From: Streptomyces sp. CNH099 | GTDB taxonomy: Bacteria > Actinomycetota > Actinomycetes > Streptomycetales > Streptomycetaceae | DNA: 64,000 bases | Assembly (NCBI GenBank): GCA_000514715.1 | Contig: KI911459.1 | Coordinates: forward strand, 62,001 to 126,000 | Direction of reading: 5' to 3' | Part shown: one piece after another, positions 32,424-40,811 of the stretch | Layout of the letters: every line of letters begins with the position of its first letter | Position numbering within the stretch: position 1 is the stretch's first letter | Notes under the pieces: generated by a model | Told to the model about the DNA's origin: nothing | Database searches by the model: none | What the model saw: the letters and a program-made list of their open reading frames with translations, nothing else | Made by a program: the position numbers and the translations under genes

Positions 32424-33929
32424 TCACACGTCCTGGATCCGGCGCCAGGGGCGGTCCGCCTCCAGGGCGAAGGCCAGCTCCAGCAGCGTGCGTTCGTCGC
32501 CGTGGGCCGCCGAGAGCATCGCGCCGACCGGCACGCCGCCCGCGGCGGCCGGCTCCGCGGCGGGGGCGGGCAGCGACAGGGCGGGGCTGCCGTTGATGTT
32601 GTTGATCGGGGTGAAGGCCACGTACGCGCGCAGCCGGTTCAGCAGTTCCTCGTAGGGGACGTTGGGCGACAGGTGCCCGAGCCGCGGGGTGGTGTGCGCG
32701 AGGACCGGGGACAGCAGCACGTCGTAGCGGGTGAGCGCCGCGTCGTACGCCTCGTCCGCCGCGCGCCGCAGGCGGCGCAGGACGGCCGGGGTGGTGTGCA
32801 TCCGGCGCAGGTACGTCGACCGCAGGCCCTTGCTGAGGCCGTCCATCCGGCCGGCGTCGAAGCGCCGGTCGTACACGAACCGGCCGCCGGCCCCGGCGAG
32901 GAAGGCGAGCAGGCCCCAGTACGAGATGAAGTCCTGCTCGAACCGGCCGTCGAGCGGCAGCGCGTACGGCTCGACGGTGTGGCCCTGCGCCTCCAGCGCG
33001 GTGGCGACGGCGGCGACGGCGGCGCGGGTGGCGGCGTCGGTCGGGGAGCCGGTCGGGGACTCGGCCACCAGGCCGATGCGCAGCCGGCGCGAGCCCGGGC
33101 CCTCGACCAGGCCGAGCGGGGGCATCCGCGGGTTGCGCCAGTGCCGTTCGGCCGCGGCGAGGAACGCGGCGGTGTCGCGCACGGACCGGCTGACGACGCC
33201 GTCGCTGACCATGTCGATGGGCAGCCGGCGGCCCATCTCGTTGGCCACGACCCGGCCACGGGTCGGCTTCAGGCCGACGAGCCCGCAGCACGCGGCGGGG
33301 ATGCGGATGGAGCCGCCGCCGTCGTTGGCGTGCGCGACCGGCACGGCGCCGGCGGCGACGAGCGCGGCGCTGCCGCCGGAGGAGCCGCCGGGGGAGTAGG
33401 ACGGGTGCCAGGGGTTGCGCACCGGTTCGTCGTTCTCGTACTCCGTACTGGCGTTGAAGCCGAACTCCGGCAGCCGGGTCTTGCCGAGGAACGTCATGCC
33501 GGTGCTGAGGAACTGGCGCGTGAACGGCGCGTGCCGGGGCGCGGCGCGGGGCGTGAAGGCGGCGCTGCCGTGGCCGGTGGGCAGGCCGCCGTAGTCGGTG
33601 TTGTCCTTGAGCAGGGTGGGCACGCCGGCGAGCGGGCCGGCGGCGGTGCCGTCCGTGGCGGCGGCCGTCCGGTACGTGTCGTAGGCGGGGACGGCGACGG
33701 CGTGCAGTTCGGGGTCGACGAGGCGGATGCGCTCGACGGCGGCGCGGGCCAGCTCCCCGGCGCTGACCTCGCCGGTGCGGACGAGGGCGGCGAGGGCGAC
33801 GGCGTCGTGCGCGCCGAGGGCGTCGTCGCGGAAGGCGTGGACGGGCGGCCGGCCGGCGGGTGTGCCGTCGGCGGGCGCGCGGTCCGCGGGCACCGCGGCG
33901 TGCCGGTCCTCGGTGACGTCGTCGCTCAT
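32424..33929 (-). CDS. Amidase signature family hydrolase
   Basis: 501 residues from ATG at 33929. The Ser-cisSer-Lys triad is visible: Lys in TLLKDNTDYGG (about 106), cis-Ser in YSPGGSSGGSAALVA (about 175-185), and nucleophile Ser in NDGGGSIRIPAACCG. It resembles 6-aminohexanoate-cyclic-dimer hydrolase and related amidases in length and the GLVGLKPTRGR motif. The substrate is unknown. It overlaps the upstream lyase gene (ATGA), so the two are co-expressed. The pair could process an amide and then a sulfur- or amino-containing product, which is inference only. Confidence 0.9.
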   Translation of the reverse strand: MSDDVTEDRHAAVPADRAPADGTPAGRPPVHAFRDDALGAHDAVALAALVRTGEVSAGELARAAVERIRLVDPELHAVAVPAYDTYRTAAATDGTAAGPLAGVPTLLKDNTDYGGLPTGHGSAAFTPRAAPRHAPFTRQFLSTGMTFLGKTRLPEFGFNASTEYENDEPVRNPWHPSYSPGGSSGGSAALVAAGAVPVAHANDGGGSIRIPAACCGLVGLKPTRGRVVANEMGRRLPIDMVSDGVVSRSVRDTAAFLAAAERHWRNPRMPPLGLVEGPGSRRLRIGLVAESPTGSPTDAATRAAVAAVATALEAQGHTVEPYALPLDGRFEQDFISYWGLLAFLAGAGGRFVYDRRFDAGRMDGLSKGLRSTYLRRMHTTPAVLRRLRRAADEAYDAALTRYDVLLSPVLAHTTPRLGHLSPNVPYEELLNRLRAYVAFTPINNINGSPALSLPAPAAEPAAAGGVPVGAMLSAAHGDERTLLELAFALEADRPWRRIQDV

Positions 33930-35137
33930 GGCCTGCCTTCCGGTCGCTGGGGGGCGGCCGCGACGGCGGCCGCCATCCGGTCCACCGCCTCGGTCAACAC
34001 CTCGGGCGAGGTGGCGAAGTTGAGCCGCGCGTGGCCCGCGCCGCCCGAGCCGAACGGGATCCCCGACGCGAGCGCCACCCGCCCGTGCTCCAGGAACACC
34101 GCCGCGGGGTCGTCCCCGAGGCCCAGCGCGCGGCAGTCCAGCCAGGCCAGGAACGTGCCGTCCGGCACCCGGTACGCCACGCCGGGCAGCCGCTCCGCCA
34201 GCAGCCGCCCGAGCAGCCTGCGGTTCTCGTCCAGCCCAGCGAGCAGCGCGTCCAGCCACGGGCCGCCGTGCCGGAGCGCCGCCACGTGCGCGATGGCCCC
34301 GAGGTGGCTGGGCCCGTGCGAGACCTCCTCCGGCAGGAGCGCCAGCTCGCCCGCCGACTCCTCGCCGGCCACGGCGACCGCGGCCTTCAGCCCCGCCAGG
34401 TTCCACGCCTTCGACGCCGACAGCAGCGCGAAGCCGCGCCCGGCGCCGGGCACGGTCAGATACGGCACGTGCCGGGCGCCGGTGCCGGGCGGCACCAGCG
34501 GGGCGTGGATCTCGTCGGCGACGACCCGCACCCCGTGCTCCTCGGCGAGCGCGGCGACCCGGGCCAGCTCGGCGGCGGTGTGCACGGTGCCGGTCGGGTT
34601 GTGCGGGCTGCAGAGCAGGAACGCCGCGCGGTGGCCGCCCGCGCGGGCGGCGGTGAACGCCGTCCGCAGGGCGCCTGCGTCGAGACGGCGGTCCTCGCCG
34701 AGCGGGGCCTCGATCACGCGGCGGCCCAGGTTCTCGGTGAAGGCGTAGAACGGCGGATAGACGGGGGAGTTGACGACGACGGCGTCGTCCGGGCCCGTGA
34801 CCAGCTTCAGCACCTCGACGATGCCGAGCATCACGTCCGGCACGAGGGCGACCCGGTCGGCCGGGATCCGCCAGTCCCAGCGCCGCTTCGCGAACTCCCC
34901 GAGCGCCTCGGCGTACGGCCCCACGGTCGCGTACCCCGTGTCGCCGAGGTCGATCGCCGCCCGCACCGCCGCGGCGACGGGCTCCGCGAGCGGGGTGTCC
35001 ATCTCGGCGACCCAGAGGGGCAGCACGTCGGGCGGATACTCCCGCCACTTCATCGACGTCCGGCGGCGCAGCTCCGGGAGCGTCGGCGCCCGCAGCGGGT
35101 TCGCCACCGGGGCGTCCGGCGCCGGCCCGGCGCTCAT
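33926..35137 (-). CDS. MalY/PatB-type PLP-dependent C-S lyase or aminotransferase
   Basis: 403 residues, fold type I. The PLP lysine is in SASKAWNLAGLK (about 235), SPHNPTGTV binds the cofactor, and the final RLNFATS is the carboxylate arginine motif. The N-terminal MKWREYPPDVLPLWVAEMD segment is diagnostic of the PatB/MalY group, which cleaves cystathionine-like beta C-S bonds. It is first in the operon with the amidase. The start at 35137 has only a weak ribosome site. Confidence 0.88.
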   Translation of the reverse strand: MSAGPAPDAPVANPLRAPTLPELRRRTSMKWREYPPDVLPLWVAEMDTPLAEPVAAAVRAAIDLGDTGYATVGPYAEALGEFAKRRWDWRIPADRVALVPDVMLGIVEVLKLVTGPDDAVVVNSPVYPPFYAFTENLGRRVIEAPLGEDRRLDAGALRTAFTAARAGGHRAAFLLCSPHNPTGTVHTAAELARVAALAEEHGVRVVADEIHAPLVPPGTGARHVPYLTVPGAGRGFALLSASKAWNLAGLKAAVAVAGEESAGELALLPEEVSHGPSHLGAIAHVAALRHGGPWLDALLAGLDENRRLLGRLLAERLPGVAYRVPDGTFLAWLDCRALGLGDDPAAVFLEHGRVALASGIPFGSGGAGHARLNFATSPEVLTEAVDRMAAAVAAAPQRPEGRP

Positions 35138-35321
35138 CGGGGCCCGCCGGCGGGGCGCGGCGGGGCGGGGCGGGCGAGGGGGCTGCGCGATCGGGGCATG
35201 TCCGCCATGGTAGGTCGGCCCACCGACAGCGGACCTGCGTTTTCACGCCTCTCCCCGCGACGGTTACCGGCCGGTCGGGGGTACGCGCCGTGGCGCCTCC
35301 GCGCGGTCCGCGGAGCCGCGC

Positions 35322-35834
35322 CTAGCCGTCCGCCACCCGCGCCAGCCACGCCCGGTGCGCCCCCGCGAACGGCTCCCTGCCCTCGGCCACCGCCGCCAGC
35401 AGCCACGCGGCCGACTCCGTCGCCCGCGCCACCGTCTCCGCCGCGTAGCCGTACCGCACCCGGTGTTCGGCGAACTCGTCCTCGTCCAGCAGCCGCGGCT
35501 CCCGCTCCCCGCGCCGCCGGGCGACGTCGAGGTCCAGGTCGACCATGGTCACCTCCGCGGCCGAGCGCCACCGCGGCGGCGTGGTGACGTCCGCGTACAG
35601 GTCGGTGCGCCGCGGCGGGGCGTTGAACTCGGCGGTCCACCAGGCGTCGCGGGGGAAGAGCGCCACGTGCGCGCACTCGACCGGCACCGGCGGCCCGGTG
35701 CCCTTGCGCGTCGTGCCGCCGGCCGGCTGGCCGAGCCAGACGCCGTGCTCGTCCTCGCCGAGGCGGCGCATGGTCGAGTTCCAGTGGAGGGTGCCGTCGT
35801 ACTTGCGGTAGATCACGCGTACCAGGTCGGCCAT
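35322..35834 (-). CDS. DUF402 domain protein
   Basis: 170 residues from ATG at 35834. The DUF402/FomD-like fold: conserved FPRDAWWTAEFN and VDLDLDVARR carry the acidic and aromatic residues of the family's metal-dependent phosphatase site, with DEDEFAEHRVRYGY following. Members act as nucleoside or phosphonate-nucleotide phosphohydrolases. The substrate here is unknown. A leaderless promoter pattern (TATGAT 6 nt upstream) supports this start over the upstream in-frame option. It sits downstream of the TetR gene at 35905 but has its own promoter. Confidence 0.82.
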   Translation of the reverse strand: MADLVRVIYRKYDGTLHWNSTMRRLGEDEHGVWLGQPAGGTTRKGTGPPVPVECAHVALFPRDAWWTAEFNAPPRRTDLYADVTTPPRWRSAAEVTMVDLDLDVARRRGEREPRLLDEDEFAEHRVRYGYAAETVARATESAAWLLAAVAEGREPFAGAHRAWLARVADG

Positions 35835-35840
35835 TGCGGG

Positions 35841-35846
35841 ATCATA
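35841..35846 (-). promoter_or_regulatory. -10 element of leaderless DUF402 transcript
   Basis: TATGAT on the minus strand lies 6 nt before the ATG at 35834. Confidence 0.55.
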
Positions 35847-35904
35847 GCCCCGGCCCCGCACCGCCCGGCGCCGCCCCCGCACCGCCCCCGGCACGCTCCC
35901 TGCG

Positions 35905-36552
35905 TCAGCCCGACGGCTGCCCGCTGAGCTGGGCGAACTGCAGGCGCAGCCCGTCCACGAGCGCCCGCAGCCCGGTCTCGAACGCGCCCTCGTCGACCTC
36001 CCGCCGGTGCTCCGCCAGCAGGTGCGCCCGGCCGAGGTGCGGGTAGTCCGCCGGGTCGTACGCCGCGGGGTCGGCGACGAAGCCGCCCGCGAACGAACCG
36101 AGCGCCGATCCGGCCACGTAGTACCGCATCAGCGCGCCGATGTGGGTGGCCTGCGCCGGCGGCCAGCCCGCCTCGACCATGCCGCCGAACACGGCGTCCG
36201 CCAGCCGCAGGGCCGCCGGCCTGCGGCCGGGGCCCTGGGCGAGCACGGGCACGATGTTCGGGTGCGCGGCCAGCGCCGCCCGGTACGACCGGGCCCAGGC
36301 CAGCAGCGCCCGCGGCCACGGCGTACCGTCCTCGAACATCGACAGGTCGACCTCCGCGACGACGGCGTCGACGGCGGCGTCCAGCAGTTCGTCCTTGGTC
36401 GTGAAGTGGTTGTACAGCGACGGCCCGCTGACCCCCAGCTCGGCCGCGAGCCGCCGGGTCGACACGGCCTGCAGCCCCTCGGCGTCGACCAGCGCGAGCG
36501 CCGCCGTGACGATGCGGGCACGGCTCAGCAGGGGCGTGCGGGGGCGGGCCAT
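35905..36552 (-). CDS. TetR-family regulator (TetR_C_1 type)
   Basis: 215 residues from ATG at 36552. A second ATG three codons upstream overlaps the -10 and is less likely. DNA-binding domain MARPRTPLLSRARIVTAAL, LGVSGPSLYNHFTTKDELL (about 1-50). The C-terminal ligand domain has HIGALMRYYVAGSALGSF, as in tetracycline-type repressors. The target is unclear: the divergent neighbour is another TetR 226 bp away, and no transporter adjoins. A perfect -10 (TAAAAT) 7 nt upstream indicates a leaderless mRNA. Confidence 0.85.
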   Translation of the reverse strand: MARPRTPLLSRARIVTAALALVDAEGLQAVSTRRLAAELGVSGPSLYNHFTTKDELLDAAVDAVVAEVDLSMFEDGTPWPRALLAWARSYRAALAAHPNIVPVLAQGPGRRPAALRLADAVFGGMVEAGWPPAQATHIGALMRYYVAGSALGSFAGGFVADPAAYDPADYPHLGRAHLLAEHRREVDEGAFETGLRALVDGLRLQFAQLSGQPSG

Positions 36553-36559
36553 GCGGCAC

Positions 36560-36565
36560 ATTTTA
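36560..36565 (-). promoter_or_regulatory. -10 element of leaderless TetR transcript
   Basis: TAAAAT on the minus strand lies 7 nt before the ATG at 36552. It is the strongest -10 in the set. Confidence 0.6.
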
Positions 36566-36712
36566 GGACGGCGGCCGGAAGCCGGCGGCGACGATGCCGA
36601 GGTCACGGGCCGAGGTCACGGGCCGGTGCGCGGGCCGGTGCGCGGGCCGGGCGCATGGCCGGGTGTACGGCCCGCGGGCGCGGGCCCGGGGGTCCCGCCC
36701 GGTGCGCGCGGC

Positions 36713-36743
36713 CTAAGCGCTTGCTCAGCTTCGGGGGTAGGGT
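36713..36743 (+). promoter_or_regulatory. Operator and -10 upstream of TetR gene 36778
   Basis: CTAAGCGCTTGCTCAG (36713-36728) has CTAAGC/GCTCAG arms with a 4-bp centre. It matches the palindrome at the MaoC promoter except for one arm base. TAGGGT (36738-36743) is a likely -10 just downstream, so the site covers the -35. Confidence 0.65.
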
Positions 36744-36777
36744 GTTCCCGCTGCACCCGGGAGAGCGGAGAGCGAGC

Positions 36778-37410
36778 ATGCAGGACGTCCAGGAGACCGC
36801 GGCCTGGGGCGACGTCGAGCCGGAGGCGGCGCAGCGGCTGCTCACCGCGGGGGTCGAGGCCTTCGCGGAGCGCGGCTACCACGCCACCACCACCCGCGAC
36901 ATCGCCGGCCGCGCCGGGATGAGCCCTGCCGCGCTGTACATCCACTTCAGGACCAAGGAGGAACTGCTCTTCCGGATCAGCCGCGTCGGCCACGAGCGGG
37001 CCCGCGGGATCATCGCCGCGGCGGCGGAGTCCGAGGGCGCGGCGGGGGAGCGGCTGGCACGTGCCGTACGGGCCTTCGCGCGCTGGCACGCGGAGCACCA
37101 CACGACGGCGCGCGTCGTGCAGTACGAACTGGCCGCGCTCGGCGAGGAGCACTACGCGGAGATCGTCGCGCTGCGCCGGGACATCGACCGGCTGCTGCGG
37201 GGGATCATCGAGGACGGCGTGCGGGACGGCGAGTTCGCGGTGGCCGACGTGCCGGGGACGGCGCTGGCGGTGCTGTCGCTGTGCGTGGACGTGGCCCGGT
37301 GGTTCAGCGCGGCGGGCAGCAGGTCGCCGGACGAGCTGGGGGAGCTGTACGCGGGCCTGGTCGGCCGGATGGTCGCGGCGCCCGGCGGGCGGGACGCCGG
37401 GGAGCAGTAG
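36778..37410 (+). CDS. TetR-family regulator, likely controlling the MaoC gene
   Basis: 210 residues. HTH AFAERGYHATTTRDIAGRAGMSPAALYIHFRTKEELL (about 25-62); the C-terminal domain is of the type seen in regulators of lipid degradation (TetR_C, KstR2-like in character). The same palindrome, CTAAGC-N4-GCTTAG, occurs before this gene and across the -10 of the convergent MaoC gene, so it likely represses both. Its stop codon directly touches the MaoC stop with no base between. The natural ligand may be an acyl-CoA, by analogy only. Confidence 0.87.
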   Translation: MQDVQETAAWGDVEPEAAQRLLTAGVEAFAERGYHATTTRDIAGRAGMSPAALYIHFRTKEELLFRISRVGHERARGIIAAAAESEGAAGERLARAVRAFARWHAEHHTTARVVQYELAALGEEHYAEIVALRRDIDRLLRGIIEDGVRDGEFAVADVPGTALAVLSLCVDVARWFSAAGSRSPDELGELYAGLVGRMVAAPGGRDAGEQ

Positions 37411-37872
37411 TCAGAAGTAGTAGCGGGACACCGACTCCGCGACGCACACGGGCTTCTCGCCGCCCTCGCGCTCGACCGTGTACCGCACGGCGAGCTGCAC
37501 GCCGTCCGGGACCTCGGCGACGTCCGTGATCGTGGCGGTCGCGCGCAGCCGGGAGCCCACGGGGACGGGGGCGGGGAAGCGCACCTTGTTGGTGCCGTAG
37601 TTGACGCCCATGCGCACACCGGCGACCTCGACGAGCTGCGGGGCGAAGAGCGGCAGCAGCGAGAGCGTGAGGTAGCCGTGGGCGATGGTGCCGCCGAACG
37701 GGCCCGCGGCGGCCCGCTCCGGGTCGACGTGGATCCACTGGTGGTCGCCGGTGGCCTCGGCGAACAGGTCGACGCGCCGCTGGTCGACCTCCACCCACTC
37801 CGTGTACCCCAACCGCTCGCCCACGGCGTCCTTCAGCTCCTCGGCCGAGGTGAACGTGCGGGGCTCTGCCAT
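37411..37872 (-). CDS. MaoC-family enoyl-CoA hydratase/dehydratase
   Basis: 153 residues with a single hot-dog domain. The hydratase motif with catalytic Asp and His is clear: FAEATGDHQWIHVDPERAA, followed by GGTIAHGYLTLSLLP. It hydrates 2-enoyl-CoA or related thioesters in beta-oxidation-like routes. It has its own promoter (TTGACA, 17 bp, CATGCT) with a perfect TetR palindrome across the -10, so expression should be tightly induced. It belongs functionally with the SDR, acyl-CoA dehydrogenase and thiolase in this region. Confidence 0.92.
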   Translation of the reverse strand: MAEPRTFTSAEELKDAVGERLGYTEWVEVDQRRVDLFAEATGDHQWIHVDPERAAAGPFGGTIAHGYLTLSLLPLFAPQLVEVAGVRMGVNYGTNKVRFPAPVPVGSRLRATATITDVAEVPDGVQLAVRYTVEREGGEKPVCVAESVSRYYF

Positions 37873-37909
37873 GGCGTGCCTCCCGGGCGGGCGAGGGCGT
37901 ACGGGTTTT

Positions 37910-37952
37910 CTAAGCGACTGCTTAGCATGGTCGCGCGGCGGGCCGCTGTCAA
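37910..37952 (-). promoter_or_regulatory. MaoC promoter with perfect TetR palindrome
   Basis: -35 TTGACA (37952-37947), 17-bp spacer, -10 CATGCT (37929-37924). The palindrome CTAAGC-GACT-GCTTAG (37910-37925) overlaps the -10 and start point. Confidence 0.78.
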
Positions 37953-38012
37953 CGGATGCGCCGCCGGGGCGGCGAGCAGCCCGCGGGCCGCGCCGGGCGC
38001 CGCGCCGAGGGC

Positions 38013-38041
38013 TTCCCCGTCGCATACCGACCGGTTAGTCT
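38013..38041 (+). promoter_or_regulatory. SDR-tetR promoter with ACCGACCGGT operator (site A)
   Basis: Weak -35 TTCCCC (38013-38018), 17 bp, -10 TAGTCT (38036-38041). ACCGACCGGTTAGT (38026-38039) sits in the spacer and -10. It is one of three related sites (others at 42022 and 44454). Confidence 0.55.
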
Positions 38042-38075
38042 GCCCCTCACCGGCAACCGTGGGAAGGCGGGCGAC

Positions 38076-38840
38076 GTGGGCGGCGTGCGGGACGCGCGGG
38101 CGGTGGTGACCGGGGGCGGCGCCGGCATCGGCGCCGCGCTGGCGCGCCGGCTCGCCGCCGGCGGCGCCCGGGTCGCCGTCAACGACCTCGACCCCGCGAG
38201 GGCCCGCGCGGTGGCCGCCGAGGTCGGCGGCGTGGCGCTGCCCGGCGACGCCTCCGGCGTCGTGCCCGCCGCCCGCGAGGCGCTCGGCGGCGGCATCGAC
38301 CTCTTCTGCGCCAACGCCGGCGTCGGCACCGGCGGCGGCCCCGAGGCCGCGGACGACGCGTGGTCGGCGGCCTGGGACGTCAACGTGATGGCCCATGTGC
38401 GCGCCGCGCGCGAGCTGCTGCCGGAGTGGCTGGAGCGCGGCGAGGGCCGGTTCGTCGCCACCGTCTCGGCCGCCGGGCTGCTGTCGATGGTCGGCGCGGC
38501 CCCGTACAGCGTGACCAAGCACGCGGCGCTCGCCTTCGCCGAGTGGCTGTCGCTGACGTACCGCCACCGCGGCATCGCCGTGCACGCCGTCTGCCCCCAG
38601 GGTGTACGCACCGACATGCTGCGCGCCACCGGCGCCGCCGGGGACCTCGTCCTCGCCCCCGGCGCGATCGAGCCCGAGGAGGTCGCCGACGCCGTCGTGG
38701 CCGGCATCGCCGAGGACCGCTTCCTGATCCTGCCGCACCCCGAGGTCGCCGAGTACAGCGCCGTCCGCGCCACCGACCCGGACCGCTGGCTGACGGGCAT
38801 GAACCGCCTCCAGCAGAGCCTGGAGAGCGGACCGGCATGA
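38076..38840 (+). CDS. Short-chain dehydrogenase/reductase
   Basis: 254 residues from GTG at 38076, with GGGAAGGCGG upstream. NAD(P) motif TGGGAGIGAALA (about 11), NAG motif CANAGVG, and the S-Y-K site in VSAAGLLSMVGAAPYSVTKHA (about 140-160). It likely oxidises a hydroxyacyl or hydroxysteroid-type substrate, given the neighbouring MaoC, acyl-CoA dehydrogenase and FAD dehydrogenase genes. It shares its transcript with the TetR gene 103 bp downstream, and its promoter carries operator site A. Confidence 0.9.
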   Translation: MGGVRDARAVVTGGGAGIGAALARRLAAGGARVAVNDLDPARARAVAAEVGGVALPGDASGVVPAAREALGGGIDLFCANAGVGTGGGPEAADDAWSAAWDVNVMAHVRAARELLPEWLERGEGRFVATVSAAGLLSMVGAAPYSVTKHAALAFAEWLSLTYRHRGIAVHAVCPQGVRTDMLRATGAAGDLVLAPGAIEPEEVADAVVAGIAEDRFLILPHPEVAEYSAVRATDPDRWLTGMNRLQQSLESGPA

Positions 38841-38943
38841 GGTGGCCGCCCCGCCGGCCGGCCCGCCGCGCCGCCGGGCCGCCGGTACGGACCGGGGCGC
38901 CGGCGGCACACTGGAAGCCGACGACGAGGAAAGGCACGACACC

Positions 38944-39537
38944 ATGGCGAGGATGACGAGCGGCGACAGCCGGCCGGTGCCGGAGCGGCTGCTCGCCGTC
39001 GCCACACGGCTCTTCGCGGACCGCGGTTTCGACCGCACCTCGGTCCAGGAGATCGTCGAGGCGGCGGGGGTCACCAAGGGTGCCCTCTACCACTACTTCG
39101 GCTCCAAGGACGACCTGCTGCACGAGATCTACGCCCGCCTCCTGCGGGTCCAGCAGGAGCGCCTCGACCGCTACGCCTCCCTCGACGCCCCGGTCGAGCA
39201 GCGGCTGCGGGAGGCCGCGGCGGACGTCGTCGTCACCACCATCGCCAACCACGACGACGCGCTCATCTTCTTCCGCTCGATGCACATGCTGGGCCCGCAG
39301 AAGCTGAAGGAGGTGCGGGCGGAGCGGCGGCGCTACCACGAGCGCTTCCGCGGCCTGATCGAGGAGGGCCAGGCCGCGGGCGTCTTCTCCGCGGCGACCC
39401 CGGCCGACCTGGTGGTGGACTACCACTTCGGCGCGGTGCACCACCTGGGCAGCTGGTACCGCCCGGACGGGCCGCTGTCGGCGCGGGAGGTCGCCGACCA
39501 CCTGGCGGACCTGCTGCTGCGCGCCCTGCGCCCGTAG
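38944..39537 (+). CDS. TetR-family regulator, candidate owner of the ACCGACCGGT sites
   Basis: 197 residues from ATG at 38944. HTH RLFADRGFDRTSVQEIVEAAGVTKGALYHYFGSKDDLL (about 20-58); the C-terminal domain has DYHFGAVHHLGSWYRPDGPLS, as in regulators of fatty-acid or sterol catabolism. It lies downstream of the SDR gene, between operator site A and sites B and C. The simplest reading is an autoregulated repressor of the SDR, the phosphotransferase/acyl-CoA dehydrogenase operon and the FAD dehydrogenase. Confidence 0.88.
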   Translation: MARMTSGDSRPVPERLLAVATRLFADRGFDRTSVQEIVEAAGVTKGALYHYFGSKDDLLHEIYARLLRVQQERLDRYASLDAPVEQRLREAAADVVVTTIANHDDALIFFRSMHMLGPQKLKEVRAERRRYHERFRGLIEEGQAAGVFSAATPADLVVDYHFGAVHHLGSWYRPDGPLSAREVADHLADLLLRALRP

Positions 39538-39555
39538 CACCGGGCCGCCCGGCCG

Positions 39556-39576
39556 GTACGGCCCCCTCGGCCGTAC
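39556..39576. terminator. Hairpin between TetR and acyl-CoA dehydrogenase
   Basis: An 8-bp stem GTACGGCC/GGCCGTAC with a 5-nt loop lies between convergent stops. Confidence 0.5.
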
Positions 39577-39587
39577 GGCCCCTACGG

Positions 39588-40805
39588 CTACGCCGCGTAC
39601 TTCCGCAGCTCGCGCAGCGCCAGCGACCGCTGGTGCACCTCGTCCGGTCCGTCCGCCAGCCGCAGCGTGCGCGCCCCGGCCCACAGCTCGGCCAGCGGCG
39701 TGTCCTGGCTGACGCCCGCGGCGCCGTGCAGCTGCACCGCGCGGTCCAGGATGCCGACGACCTCGCGCGGCACGGCGATCTTGATGGCCTGGATCTCCGT
39801 GTGCGCCCCGCGGTTGCCGACCGTGTCCATCAGCCACGCGGTCTTCAGCACCAGCAGCCGCAGCTGCTCCACCGACACCCGCGCGTCCGCGATCCACGAC
39901 TGCACCACGCCCTGCCGCGCCAGTTCCTTCCCGAACGCCGAGCGGTCCACCGCCCGCCGGCACATCAGCTCGATCGCCCGCTCCGCCATCCCGATGAGCC
40001 GCATGCAGTGGTGGATGCGGCCCGGCCCGAGCCGCGCCTGCGCGATGGCGAAGCCGCCGCCCTCCTCGCCGATCAGGTGCGCCGCCGGGACCCGTACGTC
40101 GTCGAGCACGATCTCGGCGTGCCCGCCGTGCAGCCGGTCCTCGAAACCGTAGACCTGCATGGCGCGGCGGACCGTGAGCCCGGGGGTGTCGCGCGGGACG
40201 AGGACCATGGACTGCTGGCGCCGGACGTCCGCGCCGTGCGGGTCGGTCTTGCCCATGACGATGAACACGGCGCAGTCCGGGTTCATCGCCCCCGAGATGT
40301 ACCACTTGCGGCCGTTGACGACGTACGAGTCGCCGTCCCGCTCGATGCGGGTCTCGACGTTCGTGGCGTCGGAGGAGGCGACGGCCGGCTCGGTCATCGC
40401 GAACGCGGACCGGATATCGCCGTCCAGCAGCGGCTCCAGCCACCGCCTGCGCTGCTCGGCGGAGCCGAACTGGGCCAGCAGCTCCATGTTCCCGGTGTCC
40501 GGCGCGCTGCAGTTGAGGGCCAGCGGCGCGAGGTGGGGGCTGCGGCCGGTGATCTCGGCGAGCGGCGCGTACTGCAGGTTCGTCAGGCCCGCGCCGTACG
40601 TGTCGTCGGGGAGGAAGAGGTTCCACAGCCCCTGCCGGCGCGCCTCGGCGCGCAGCTCGTGCACGACCGGCGGGTGCGCCCACGGGTCGTCCTGCCCGGC
40701 GACCTGCGCGGCGGCGACGGGCTCCGCCGGATAGACGTGCCCGGCCATGAAGGCGAGCAGGCGCTCGCGCAGCTCCTCGGTGCGCGCGTCGGGTGCGAAG
40801 TCCAT
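39588..40805 (-). CDS. Acyl-CoA dehydrogenase (ACAD10/11-like)
   Basis: FAD enzyme that introduces the alpha-beta double bond into acyl-CoA; 405 residues. Segments FAMTEPAVASSDATN, YVVNGRKWYISGAMNPDC and RIHHCMRLIGMAERA match the family. IQAIKIAVPREVVGILDRAVQLHGAAGVSQDTPLAEL covers the C-terminal FAD/substrate region. It follows the phosphotransferase gene by 6 bp on the same transcript. In ACAD10/11 proteins the same two activities are joined and act on 4-hydroxyacyl-CoAs through a phosphorylated intermediate. A similar two-protein route is likely here. Confidence 0.92.
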   Translation of the reverse strand: MDFAPDARTEELRERLLAFMAGHVYPAEPVAAAQVAGQDDPWAHPPVVHELRAEARRQGLWNLFLPDDTYGAGLTNLQYAPLAEITGRSPHLAPLALNCSAPDTGNMELLAQFGSAEQRRRWLEPLLDGDIRSAFAMTEPAVASSDATNVETRIERDGDSYVVNGRKWYISGAMNPDCAVFIVMGKTDPHGADVRRQQSMVLVPRDTPGLTVRRAMQVYGFEDRLHGGHAEIVLDDVRVPAAHLIGEEGGGFAIAQARLGPGRIHHCMRLIGMAERAIELMCRRAVDRSAFGKELARQGVVQSWIADARVSVEQLRLLVLKTAWLMDTVGNRGAHTEIQAIKIAVPREVVGILDRAVQLHGAAGVSQDTPLAELWAGARTLRLADGPDEVHQRSLALRELRKYAA

Positions 40806-40811
40806 GGCCGG

